This document shows, piece by piece, positions 23,560 to 35,545 of a DNA stretch of 64,000 nt (position 1 is the first letter of the stretch; the number at the start of each line of letters is the position of its first letter). The position numbers were made by a program, and so were the translations under genes. This DNA comes from Silene latifolia (Eukaryota; Streptophyta; Magnoliopsida; Caryophyllales; Caryophyllaceae). The notes under the pieces are model-generated. The model saw only the letters and a list, made by a program, of their open reading frames with translations. It had not been told where the DNA came from and did not search any database. The DNA is taken from the NCBI RefSeq assembly GCF_048544455.1, contig NC_133526.1, positions 2,000,001-2,064,000 of the forward strand, written 5' to 3'.

Positions 23560-26500
23560 TCAAGATTCTGAGATATTTTGTCCGACTGTAGGAGCTCTGT
23601 ATACGCCTCTGATCTGGCGGCCGTATATTTTCGAGTCTTCGCTCCGCAAGTAGGGCACCATATACTTCATCTTATCTTCATCTGAAATTCGAAGATGTCC
23701 CCCCGCCACACTTACAAATTTGACTCTGCCAGCATCATCCAGGGTTTTCAGACCAATCCAATCTTCGGTGTATAGTTTTGTCTGTAATATACACAATTAC
23801 AGACTGTGAATTATGTCTGCATACTTTAAATTCTATTTTATTTTATTTTTGTTGTAGAGAGACACAAAGCTTATGCTCGTCTTGTTATTAAGAATAACCC
23901 AAATTGAAATTCGGGTTTTTAAGCGTGGCAAAATAATTAAACTGAGGGTAAATTTGATATTAACTCAAAAGTAATTTCATTATTTTATATTTTGCATTTT
24001 TGTTGTTTTTAGTGCCTACAATAATAGTTTCCATAATTCCATACCTCCTGTGGAGAAAGCAAAGGGGTGAAAGCGCCATCTGGGTAATATCCAAACCACG
24101 CGGTTTCTTTAGGAAATAGGACTTTGTCCTGCTCAAACTGTGACAGCCAAGAACTAGTCATAAACATGCCAAGACTGAAAATTAGAAAGGGATCATAAGC
24201 GTAACTTACCATTATGAGTACCAAGTTCTCCAAGCTGCTGAAACGCTTTTTGTAGGTGGAGTTTCTCTGACCCGGTATTTCATTGTTGAGCTTCGGAAGA
24301 AACCTACATTTGTCCAAGTAGCCATCCATATTCTGACAACCAAGAACAACAAAACCAAGATGAATACCCGCAAAAAAAAATTAAAAATCATACGCAGTCT
24401 TAAGCTACTAATTACAGAAGTGACAATTTAAGTCGAACCATGCTTGAACAAGCGATAAGGTTTAACACAAATAATCTTGTAAAGAAATGGAATTGTTCTC
24501 ACATTGGGAATCTTAATATAGCCACTGGGAGCCAAATGTTCCTGCAAATTCAGCGAATTGCATTAAAAAAAGAAACCTCGGAAAAATTAGTTATGACAGA
24601 GGAATAGAATATCGAACTGTAAACAGAAATACTGCATTTACTCAGATTAGCGATAGTAAGTCACCTGAACGTAGTCTGAGTAGATCCCTGACTTGATGAG
24701 TGAATCTACTAGTATACAGAATACACCAGACTGCAAGCAAAAGACCAACTCGATTATGCATAACTCAAAAATTCGAAGAAAAGGATAAATTCCTTTTCGG
24801 CAACTACATCTTTATGACAGTATTGAGACCTCCATGTCCTTCGAGTATGGAGAAGAACAAATAAATATAGACCTTTTCCAAAGGACGTCGCCGAAATAAG
24901 CGAACTGTATAAAATACGGAGTAACTAAGATACTAGGCATGCAGAGGGCTCTCAGCAGATATAAATCGATTTTAAAAAGATTGAGTGAATCATTTTGTTA
25001 TCTATGAGGAATAAATAAAAGGAAGAAAAACTGGAAGAAATAATCACATACCCCACAAAGTGGAACTGAAGCGAGACCAGCATGCGGTCCTCCCAGTGAG
25101 ATTAAATTCTTAACCTGCTTGAAGCATTGACCATGATTCTTTAAGAAAACAGGTGCTTTAATGGGGGAGGGGTGCGACAGCACAAGCCAAAATAAGATAA
25201 CATGCCAAAGTCTCAACTATATCGAAGAATCGACTTTAAGTTGCAACTTGCAATAGAGTACAGAACCAAGATTGTTATGAACACAGGCACTGGTACCAGG
25301 AAGCAGACGATAATCAAAAGACGAATGAGCATAATGATCTAGACATTAACTGAGCCTTTTTCCTTCCTTACCGGAGGTCCTCCTTCACAGTACTCGACAA
25401 CTGCTCTTCCGATCAGATTTCCCTGCAACGGAAATAAATAGATGATTGAAACAACTTAAGTGAAACAACACATATAAGGTCCAATTTGCTACATCTTAAT
25501 AGAAGCTCAAGTTGTGGCTATAGTAGCACTGAATGGCACATTTTATAACACGCCATATTAGTTGTATGACTTGTATCAGTCTAGTTTGGTTGTGCAGGTT
25601 AAAAACTGGGCCAGGTTCAGGCATTTCATTAAACATTGGGCAAGTACTGACTGTATTGGTCGATACTAATATCGACCAAAATGGCCAAATATCAGTTCAT
25701 TTCAAAAGGCCCTTTACATATTGGAAGTTGGAACGTATCATCGTGGTAAAACAAACCACATCTATGTATTTACTGATATAAGTTGCTGATATTCACCAAT
25801 GTTTAGACTTTAGAACCGTAACCTCACCAATTTGCCAAAACTTGATTCTGCGGAGGTCCTGCAACATAGCTTCTAAACCAGAAATAGTAGGGCAAGTAAG
25901 CAGTAAGAGTTACCTGGGACAGACCAACTATGTTGTAACCTTCCCTGAGTTCTTCCATCTCCTTCACCTATTGATCAATACCAGATCGTCAGATTACCAA
26001 TTTAAAAACAGTATCACGCGTCAAAAGCACAATCAGCAGCTTTTTTTACCTTGTCACATACAATTTGAGTCTGCAACCACAAACAAAATAAAGTTTAGAA
26101 ATTATAACACAAGTTTGAGAATCGAGAAAGGAACTGTATCTTGAATAGAATGTAAAATATTGGCATCTTCCAATTACCGCTTTACCTGATCTTCAAGGGG
26201 CGTAAACCATGAATCCCAGGAAGCATTACCGATTCCACTGAAGTTGGAAGACAAAAACAAAAAAAAAAAGATTAATAATCATACACATCAGTCATACTAT
26301 GTTTACGAAAGAGCAAACTAGACCACACATAGCATTATAGAAATGCTGCAATCTCAAAAGCAGAAGTTGCAGGAGAACAAGACTATGTGCAGATCAAGTC
26401 AAAGTAGTTCCCGATCGTCTTAATAGAGGTCTGATCTGTGCCTTGCTCTCGGCTGACGTAACTCACAGGGATCTAATTAAAAATTCTTTTTAAAGCTAAT

Positions 26501-28172
26501 ATTCTACCGCAGTGTCAAAAGCAGACACTTTATCTCCTCACTGCATTTTGCCAATGGTCGGGAGCAACGTGCCACTGCAAGTATATATAATTGTGAAACT
26601 GAAGGGGGTTGAAAGAGAGAGAGAAAGATCATACACACAATATCCTTTCGATCCAGACCAATCACTTAAGTGCTTAGTAAATCGGCTGATACCACGATTC
26701 GAGCACTGATCCCCAATTCCTACATTACATAAAAAATTATCCATAACTGAGTTTGAACATTAAACATGACCTCATATTCTTGTTGAAAATGTAAAAACAA
26801 AAGCAAGATGATTTAGAAGTTAGAACCACATCATCATATATAGGTATTTCTAAGTTGTATGCATAAACGGAAGTGCAAAACTCCTCCAATTTCAAATGGA
26901 CACAGAGACTAACTATTCGCTGGCTTCGGAATAAAGCAAACTGACTCACTAAATTGTTTGTGCTACTTGTACCGGCAGAGAAGAGCCAAATGGTGCAAAT
27001 AATGTGCAATACTCGACGGAACATCATTATGATTTATGAGTCATATGGAAACAACCTTTCTATGTTTCTGAATGGTTATTACCGTGAAATAAAAAGGATA
27101 TACTAACGAACAAGTGGATCACAAGAAGCAATAAAGCCATTGACACAGCTAAGTATGCAATACAAGTCCTTGGATACAAGATCAACTCTAGAACCTCGCG
27201 TAACTTTACCAGCTAAACAAGAATACATTCAACCATCAACAAAGTATTTGTGGTTTGAATTACATACTATTATTAGCTTTACTTACCAGCATTTCTCAAC
27301 TACCCCACAAGACTCCACTACTAATAAGGAAATTACAAGGGCTTAAGGCCGCAAACCCACGACACTTTACCTACTAAGCTAAATTACATTACTTGATTAA
27401 CTTCTACTACTAGCTTTACTAAACCATCTTTCTTAAATCCTTAATCAAAATCATTACTTCCTCGGTTTCTACCCATTCTTCCCATTTGACTCTACATGAT
27501 CTCTAAGGCGACACTTTGACCGTACTAGAAAAAAAATTGGAAATTCCATTGTTTAGGAGGGGCGAGCGCCTCTGCTACCCCCAATAGATCCGCCATTGAT
27601 CATAATTCATCATATCATAAAATTTGTATATTTTCCTTGACTTATTTACAGTCAAAGTTTGAAACTTTATACTCAAAACCTCAGATTAATAAAACCATAT
27701 ACAAACAGATGAACTCTGATGAAGTAACACTAATTGCAGTAATCCATTTTTTTTTTTTCCAGAAATTCATTATTGTAATTACCATTTTTCTTCAAAATTA
27801 CACCCACAATAACAATCAAGGTCCAATTTCAACAGTTCACCTTATAATAATCTACAAAAAAAAATTGAATCCCAACAACATAACAACAGACTAAAACAAG
27901 GGAAACCCATTCAAAATAAAATGCAACAATACGAGGTCAAAACCACGACAATAACATTATTAAGAGACCGTCTCATACATACGAGAATTAGTAAAACCCA
28001 AATATAATACATACATTAATAATACATCACAATTATAATAAATACAGTAAATAAAAACAATTTATAGAAGGAGAAAGAAAGTACCATGAAGTACAATGAA
28101 GGGAACAGAATGAGAAACATGAACAAAGATTAAGAATAAAATTAATGTGAAAATTGGTTTAGAAAGTTTCAT
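23560..28172 (-). CDS. PPT1: Palmitoyl-protein thioesterase (PPT), copy A, 12 exons
   Basis: 318-residue alpha/beta hydrolase that removes fatty acyl groups from cysteines, probably in vacuole or secretory system. Exons: 28172-28085, 26719-26635, 26237-26186, 26070-26050, 25967-25914, 25422-25372, 25114-25052, 24730-24665, 24541-24503, 24332-24210, 24137-24045, 23781-23560; all GT-AG, phases consistent. A signal peptide (KPIFTLILFLIFVHVSHS) is followed by VPFIVLHGIGDQC, the oxyanion region. The nucleophile is S99 in GLSQGN, split between exons 5 and 6; GGPHAG follows. Likely acid and base are D218 (EQDKVLFPKE) and H274 (VAGGHL), in the order of animal PPT1. Length matches animal PPT1 (about 306). 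Exons 4 to 9 are tiny (21-66 bp). From memory it corresponds to Arabidopsis At5g47330-47350. A near-identical copy lies at 35234-39459. Confidence 0.93.
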
Positions 28173-28539
28173 GCTTTTGTGTTTCTAATTACTTGAAATA
28201 CTAAAATTACTTATACAAAATAATATTATGATTATGATTATGATTATGATTATTATAATTATAATTGTAATTATCAAGTTTGTTTGGTGATCTGACAATT
28301 ATTTGGGATTGTTTTGAAAGAAAAGAAATGACAGGCTAATGATCAACTTCCTTCACTAAGCTGAGAAGCTACCCAAATGGGGTACATTATATGATCATAG
28401 TGACTTGGTCAATCATATTATTATTCGTTCGAGTCGGATTGGGTCGAGTAAGTTTTGGTTTTTTTGTTGTTGATTTCATCGGGGATCCCCAACAAACCAC
28501 CATCATCGAGTATTCAAATCAATCCTCTAATCGTATCAA

Positions 28540-28720
28540 AGTTGATTCGTGAGTGATAAGGGTTGTTATCTCTTAAACAAGTGGTTAGTGGTTCGATTCC
28601 TAACTCTTGCGAATGAAAAAAGTCAAATTTATGAGGGGTCAACCCATTAAATTGTCTTCGGTACCCCGAAGGAGATTGCCTCAGTTATCGGAAGGGATAC
28701 TCCTAGTCAACGACATATTG
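28540..28720 (+). mobile_element. Possible tRNA-derived SINE
   Basis: A GTGAGTGATAAGGG segment (box A-like) and GGTTCGATTCC (box B) lie about 45 bp apart, as in tRNA-derived SINE heads. No poly-A tail or target duplication was found. It is present in both duplication copies, so it predates the duplication. Confidence 0.4.
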
Positions 28721-28911
28721 AAACAGTAGATTGAACTACAATCTATTTACAAATACATAATTACTTTTTAGACATGAATCTTACTCTTCTACATACACTT
28801 TATTATTAACTTCCAGTTTAATACTCTTCAGACCTCTATAAGCCATGCTCTTTTTAGCTGAATATAGCTGAAGTGAACCTATTGACGCTGAAGTGAGATG
28901 AACTGAACTTA

Positions 28912-29683
28912 GCTCCGTTTGGTAAAACTAGCTGAAAAGTTACCTGAAACCTGAAAAGCTACTTGAAATCTGAAAAGGTAACTGAAAAGGTAGCTGAAAA
29001 TAATGACCTGAAAAGGTACCTTATTTTTATTAAAACTGTTTGGAAGACTAGCTGAAAAGGTAGCTGATATTTGGTCAAATGACGTAAAAGGACATGGCTT
29101 ATTATTGTTATCATTTATGTTTTTATTATTATTATTGTGTTATTGTCGTTGGCGTTGTTAGTAATTAGAAAAAAATGCAATTTTTTTCACTATAATTGCA
29201 CAAGTCTTCAACATGTTTCAAAATGACGGAAACAATAATTAAAGTATCACGATAACGTAAAAAAAAAAATATATCAAACAGTATATCAAAAAAATGTATT
29301 TTATGTATACGAAGTAAGTTTTCTATTAAACCATACATAAAAATAGTTAATTAAATTGCACCCTAAATTAAAGTATTGATATTATCACGGACGCTTTTCA
29401 TTTCCGTAAAAACTATTTAATTGGGTTTATTTGAGATCATAATATAAAAAATAATAATATTGGAGTAATATATAAAAAGTTGAAGGGTAAAAAAGTTAAG
29501 CAAAATACAATCAGGTACCTGAAATCCCAAATGATACCCTAGGTAGCATTTCATTTCAGGTACCTTTTTTGCTATAAAATGCTACTTGCCAAACGCGTTC
29601 AAGAAAATAAGCTACCTGAATTTTTTGTGAAAAAAACTACTTCGATGAAAAAAGGTACCTGAAATGCGCTACCAAACAGAGCC
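28912..29683. mobile_element. PIF/Harbinger-like MITE, only in copy A
   Basis: About 771 bp. Left end GCTCCGTTTGGTAAAACTAG; the right end reads GCGCTACCAAACAGAGCC, i.e. GGCTCTGTTTGGTAGCGC inverted. Flanked by TTA (or CTTA). The equivalent place in copy B reads GAACTTATTAGGGTTGAACT without it, a clean empty site. The interior has many AGCTGAAAAGGTACCTGAAA-like units. Confidence 0.85.
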
Positions 29684-29689
29684 TTATTA

Positions 29690-30345
29690 GGGTTGAACTG
29701 AACTGAAATGAGCCGAATGGGGCTGAAGTAAGCTTATTGGGGCTGAACTGAAATTGAGAGAGGTGAAATGATTTGACTCGACTTAATTATTAATTAAAAA
29801 CGTTTAAGTATATTATGAAATAAATAATCTATTAGTTATCATAATATTTTTCGATTTCACAATAATCTATAAATATAATAAAAAGGCAACAACAAAGCAT
29901 AAACTTTCACCATTCCCCTTTGTATGTTCATTTTAAAAAGCCACATCATCATGCATTATTTAAAAAGTAAAAAGTTGGAAAAATTATATCATTAATTATA
30001 GCACAATAAATATTAAACTTTGCTTCTTTTTTCCTTAAAGAAAACTAAATAATTATTAAACATCAAAGCAAATACTAAATCTTAAATTATGAGATTTTAT
30101 TTTTAAAATAAGTTATATGAGAAATAAAAATTACCTTGCATCACGTAAATTTTACGACATTTATAAATGTTATCTTTCTTTTGCTATATACCCCGTCAAT
30201 TTCAATTAATTGAAACATAAAGAGGAATTAAAAAAAATAATGTTTTTACCATATTTTTTTCATATAATATGTTCAAATATTATAATATTGTAATAAAATT
30301 AGAATATCATTCTACAAGGACGACATAGATTACCCCATGTAAACT
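29690..30345. other. Right end of duplication copy A, no gene
   Basis: AT-rich sequence shared with copy B (about 41540-42053 once the LINE insertion there is set aside). No coding signal. Confidence 0.5.
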
Positions 30346-30378
30346 CTTCTAAAACTATGTTATTTAACATTGTATATA

Positions 30379-30643
30379 CTCCCTCCTATTCGGAATAACT
30401 GTCCCATTTGGACAATGGCAAGAAAATTAAGGAATGGAGTTAAAATAATGAAAAGTATTGTATAGGGGTAAGAATATATGAGTTAAATAATGAAAAGTAT
30501 TGAATATGATGGTTTAGGGGTGGTAAATAAAGAAAAGAGCCAAGGGTAGGAAAGTCAAAAAACATGTCCAAATATGGCAAATAGGACAATTATGTGAATA
30601 GACGGAAATGGCAAATGGGACAGTTATTCTGAATAGGAGGGAG
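30379..30643. mobile_element. Stowaway MITE, TA TSD
   Basis: Left end CTCCCTCCTATTCGGAATAA; the right end is its inverse (TTATTCTGAATAGGAGGGAG), flanked by TA. 265 bp. It lies about 35 bp beyond the end of duplication copy A. Confidence 0.85.
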
Positions 30644-31560
30644 TATAAAATATATAGTGATGTGAAAAAAATAAAATAAAGCCAAACATAATTATGTGAA
30701 ACAAACAAAAGTAACAAAAAGACAACATAAAAAAAAGTGTGTTGAAGAGGGAGAAAAACAAAATGAAAAAATAGAGACGATCAAAGTTAGCTTTCACAAT
30801 TCTCCTTTTTATGTTCATTTCAGAAAGTCATTTTATCATGCATTATTTAAAAAAAAGAAAAAGTTGAAAATATATCATTAATTAAAGCATAATAAATAGT
30901 AAATTTTGTTTCTTTTTTTCCCACTTTAAAAAAGATTAAATAACAATTAAACATCAAAGTATGTACACGTATGTACTCTTCAATATATTATTTTAGGTCG
31001 TATATACAAGTATGTTTTATGATTCTATATAAGATAACACAAGTCAATTATGAAAATGGGTTTCACATGTATTGATTATTCAATTGACATGATTAATTTT
31101 GTATCACAATTCTCAATGTTCAATTATGTAGTTTCAAGTTAAATTGAGACACCACTACATTACTTACCCGTTTAATATCTTAATTCATGTGAAATTAAAA
31201 TTTAATATGTTGTTTTGTTTCTCACCAAAATAAATGAACTACTTCACGTGCAACAGTTTTGCGTGTTATCGTATTTAACAAGTTGTCAACATGTTCGAAA
31301 TGAAAAAATTTACAAAAATGCATGAACTTACACAGTTAAACTCAAATTCACCCGCGAATTTCACGGGCACAAAAACTAGTTTAGGTAATAAAAAAAAAAC
31401 TATACAACACATTATAAAATAAGAAGGTCTCACATTGTGAGACGGTTTATTTTTATTTAAAAATTATTTATGTAATACGGCGAGCTTGTGGCCATGAGCC
31501 CATGAGTATATCAGCACATATGATGATGGTCGATGCGGCCATGTAATTGCACAAATGGAA
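30644..31560. other. Intergenic; possible Helitron 3' end at about 31355-31379
   Basis: No gene is seen. CACCCGCGAATTTCACGGGC can form a hairpin and is followed at once by ACAAAAACTAG and T, the layout of a Helitron 3' terminus (hairpin, then CTAG inserted before T). No matching 5' TC end was placed. Confidence 0.4.
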
Positions 31561-31576
31561 GAAGATAATTCGCAAA

Positions 31577-32173
31577 CTAAACTCCAGGACCAGCAACAGT
31601 ACACTTCTCGGAGTCGATGGGCTTGTTCGCTAAATAATCCCATGAATCAGCTCTCACCGCCGCTTCGGAATTGTTCATGTCCTCCGCCTCTGAAACATAC
31701 CATTTGGAGATCAATTTCAAAATAAATCTTATACTAACCCATAAATTGATATGGCATTCACTCTACAATGTAAAGATACATGACAATAAAATAAGCTCAT
31801 AAATCATAATCTTGTTGATTTTGAAGGATGTCTTCAGGTGTGCACTTATTTAGTGATTAACATGTCATTATAACTAATTATCAACCCAAGTACTTCTAAA
31901 TATAATCAAGAATCTGTTAGGATGAAACTGGATGACAAATTCATCAGTTATAGTACAAAAAAGTCAAATAACAACGATTTATAAAGAGAGAGCAATAGAG
32001 AGAATTCACATAAATCGTCATACATGTCAATACAGAATGAACAGAATTGGCAGGCGCATTTTAGAAAGCAATCAAACCTACAAAACTCTTGAAACGTGTA
32101 ACACATTGCAGATAGAAAAGTGAAGAGCAAACAGCATACCTGCACTGAAGAAGACATGAAACGGACTACCCAT
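31577..32173 (-). CDS. Unrecognised small gene or 3' end of a gene, two exons
   Basis: The minus strand gives MGSPFHVFFSA from 32173-32140, a GTATGC donor, a TTTCAG acceptor and a last exon 31689-31577 that reads EAEDMNNSEAAVRADSWDYL and then ANKPIDSEKCTVAGPGV before a stop. Phases agree, giving 48 residues. Codon use and clean splice sites suggest real coding sequence. It may be only the 3' end of a longer gene whose 5' part is lost, since 32180-33525 shows nothing that continues it. I do not recognise the family. The first exon and intron start are also found, diverged, at about 43334-43440 inside the gene-fragment mosaic. Confidence 0.4.
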
Positions 32174-32879
32174 GATAGGTAACCATTACAGTTTATAAAA
32201 TATAAGCTTTGATATCCGCAGCTCGCAAACGATCTACGAGCTTCATCATTTGACTTTAGAAGGAATAAAGTATCGGGGTTTGACAATGGGAGCACTCCAC
32301 GATGAGTTGGATGCACTAGGGATCCCGCGACGGGATTTAGAGATAGTTCAGCATAAATGCTATAATGTTTTCTGGGACGTTCGGTATCATATTAATAAAG
32401 ATTTACATTTTGTTTATAACTAGTTCTATTATCCATAAAATTCACGGGGTTAACTATATTGTCACGTTGGTGGTGTTACGCAACCTCAGATTTGCGGTGG
32501 AACTGAGCACAATTGACAAAAAAGACTCGTAAGATTTTTTTTATCAATCTATACTTATACTGTCATAATATATCGTCAAAATATATTTTCCACAATTTAC
32601 TAAACGTTTGTCATGGATTATTAATTTCTTGCCACGAATATTGTTATGTTTATTAGTGTTTTGTCACGATTATTGTTATTATTATTATTATTGTCTTCAA
32701 TTTTGTTTAGCTATGTGATTAATTGAAACCTACAAGAAATTTTTCAAAATAGAAATTTTTATATTTTTATTTGTGAACAATAATTCAAGGTAGATTGAAT
32801 GGGTAGCATTATTTTGAAAGATTATGGTGAGAATTATAATTTGTGTTTAATATTAGATTTATTGGCTTTAGTTTTAAGG

Positions 32880-33525
32880 CCTCGTTTGGTTCATACGGGA
32901 ATAGAACTCCCGTGTTAATTTACAATTCACTGGAATCCAACTCCAATATTCAATTCCCATGAAATGCTATAAACATGTTTGGTTGCCTTGGGGGAGTTTG
33001 TTTTTTCCCATGAATTAATCCAACTCCAATATTTAATTCCAATTATTTTACACACATCTTGTAAAATTGCATGTGACAACATACTGAATTTCTATGACCA
33101 GATTCAAAATATAACTCATATTAACCTATTTTTCATTTAAATTCGATTTTATCTTGAAAAATCCATATTTCGAGCATAAAAACTCATAAAATTATGAACA
33201 ATTACAGGTCATCAAAATATAATATATTTGAAAACATATCCAAAAACCACTGGAAAAATCAAATTTTAGCTAATTTTAGTCCAAAAATGACATTTTTATC
33301 ATAAAATCAAATTTTAATGCCATTATTATACAAAATGAACAATAAAAATCCATAAATTAACCAAAATATCCTAAATACATTTTAGGACCAGAAACTTTAA
33401 CATGCATAGTAAATTTCGTGATATATCATAATAAACACAAATTTATAAGTTTTGTTTGTTAATCGTATAACTCGGAAAAACAATAACCGATTTGCATGCA
33501 AACAACCTAAGGCTCTGATACCACT
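32880..33525 (-). mobile_element. LTR-retrotransposon fossil fragment with primer-binding-site motif
   Basis: On the minus strand TGGTATCAGAGC (33523-33512) is the usual plant primer-binding site complementary to initiator tRNA-Met. It lies 3 bp from the left edge of duplication copy B; the LTR expected beside it is absent. Toward lower coordinates there is non-coding AT-rich sequence with no gag or pol signal. It looks like a broken remnant. A CTCGTTTGGTTCATACGGGA stretch at about 32883 may be one end of a separate MITE. Confidence 0.4.
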
Positions 33526-34619
33526 TGTTGACTTTATTCACAGTAAGTTGTTTCAGTCTTCTTGGTCCTTATAAACCTTGAATTTTGTTTCAAGGGTGTA
33601 ATGGTTCCTTTGGGCATTCATTTGAGGATTTACTTGGAGCTAACACATGTTTCTTGATCACTAGGTAATGCATCTAACGGTTGGATGACTTATGTACATT
33701 GTAAAGCTGACAGGGCCGTAGCACCACCATTGTCTTATGTTACCTGGTATTAGCTTACCGCTTACCTCAACTAAGTACTTAATTTGGTGGGCTCAGTTTG
33801 CTAGGTACTTCTGTTTCTTATTTCAAGTTCTATATATGCAGGTGCAACACAAGAAAATGACTCCTGAGGATGCTTATAGTTACGTAAGGTCGATCAAACC
33901 TAGAGTTCTACTTGCTTTTCCCTAGTGGCAGGTATTTTACGCTTTCTTATTTTGGTGGTTTATCTTATTTCCAGTGAAACCTCGTATCCCTAGTGAAACC
34001 TCAGAACAATCAGGTCAAATTAGGTGACAATTAACTTCGCTTGTCATTCCCTCGAACCACTTACTCCTTTTGTTCTCATTCCGGGCCAACTGTGGAACTG
34101 ACATTTTCTCTTTGAAAAGAGGAGGAATCGACTGTTTTAACGACCAATTCGGAATCTACTGCTACCCTTCTCCAGAAGATGCTCTTTCATCGCTGCTCAA
34201 TTGTAGTGGATTTATTCTCAAATTTAACATCGTATTTACAGGCTGTCAAGGAATATTACAATTTGATGGTGAAGAACTCTGGCATCAGTCCCACACATGA
34301 TTTGGCAGTTAGAAGCTCAGGGCTGCCGTCTGTGGGAAACTTGTTTGAATTTGACGATCGTTCAGTGGTAGTGGTGTCAACGACGGACCTCGATGGCTAT
34401 GAACCATGTGACTCCAGTGTCGAAGGGGACCAAATTTTAACGGACCCGAGCGTGGTTTACAAAGTAAGGGTGGCAGGTCAGGCGGCTTTAGCGAGGCTTT
34501 CCTGCATGTGGCTTCGGTGTCACACCCATAACAAGATTGTGGAGGAGCAGCTGTGTAACAAGGATAGCTGCACTCTCAGAGCCCTCCAGATAACCGGCAA
34601 CGACATCCGTGTGTATTGA
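33526..34619 (+). pseudogene. Truncated PTPMT pseudogene in copy B
   Basis: Counterpart of exons 4-6 of the gene at 19518-22884. Exons 1-2 and nearly all of exon 3 are missing, because the duplication begins inside exon 3. The codons for the catalytic loop have lost one base (AAAGCTGACAGGGCC against AAAGCTGGTAGGGGCC), so HCKAGRGRS is out of frame after HCKA. The last codons of exon 5 contain a TAG (CCCTAGTGGCAG against CCCCAGTGGCAG). Exon 6 (about 34242-34619) is almost unchanged, which shows how recent the copy is. No promoter is expected. It is not a functional phosphatase. Confidence 0.92.
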
Positions 34620-35233
34620 GGCTTCTGATGTCTGTGCATCTAGATCCGAGCTATTTTATTCTGTATTTTAATGTTTGCTGCCTCTGTAAATATGAGAAGG
34701 CTGGCTTTCCCTTGTATATTACTAAGTCATATGTACTTGTCAATTTTCAGATTCTAGTAAAAATATTTTCCAAGTCAATTTCATCTCTTATTAGAGCTAG
34801 ATTTACGGATAACACGCTGCTAACCATCTGACCGTCTGGGGTGATTCCAGCTCAATTATTTGCTTTATTGTGTCGGAATTTTGAACTTTGGATTGGCTTT
34901 TAAATGCTGGCATAACAGCTTATTCCTAATTAAATGCACATTCGTTTCAGAGCAAAAAAATTACGCCGTTTTTGCATTTGGAAACTCGAGGCAAATTTTT
35001 TTTGCTAAAAGCGCAAATACTTCTGCAATGGCCAACTTACATACAGACATCACCAATTCATCCACAGGCTTATCAGTTATCACCCTTTAAATAGAATCAT
35101 GTACATAATGATATCCTGTCCGATTTGTTTTTGGCTAATGAATACGGGATATATCAACCCAAATAATAAGAATACGTGGTAATCGACAATTGCCGCCTTA
35201 CATGGACGATCGCGATCCTCTCATCATCCAATC

Positions 35234-35507
35234 TCAAGATTCTGAGATATTTTGTCCGACTGTAGGAGCTCTGTATACGCCTCTGATCTGGCGGCCGTAT
35301 ATTTTCGAGTCTTCGCTCCGCAAGTAGGGCACCATATACTTCATCTTATCTTCATCTGAAATTCGAAGATGTCCCCCCGCCACACTTACAAATTTGACTC
35401 TGCCAACATCATCCAGGGTTTTCAGACCAATCCAATCTTCGGTGTATAGTTTTGTCTGTAATATACACAATTACAGACTCTGAATTATGTCTGCATGCTT
35501 TGAATTC

Positions 35508-35545
<38 letters not shown>

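Larger units (their letters stand above)
21874..30345 (+). repeat. Segmental duplication, copy A (about 8.5 kb)
   Basis: Direct-orientation counterpart of 33526-42053. The match starts at TGTTGACTTTATTCACAG, inside exon 3 of the PTPMT gene, and ends after GACATAGATTACCCC. It covers exons 4-6 of PTPMT and the whole PPT gene. Coding exons are almost identical between copies; introns and flanks show scattered substitutions and small indels. Copy A alone has about 400 bp in PPT intron 5 (about 25460-25865) and a Harbinger-like MITE at 28912. Confidence 0.95.

Noticed and set aside
28540-28625. A functional tRNA gene
   Set aside because: Box B is good, but the rest cannot be folded into a convincing cloverleaf; a SINE head fits better.
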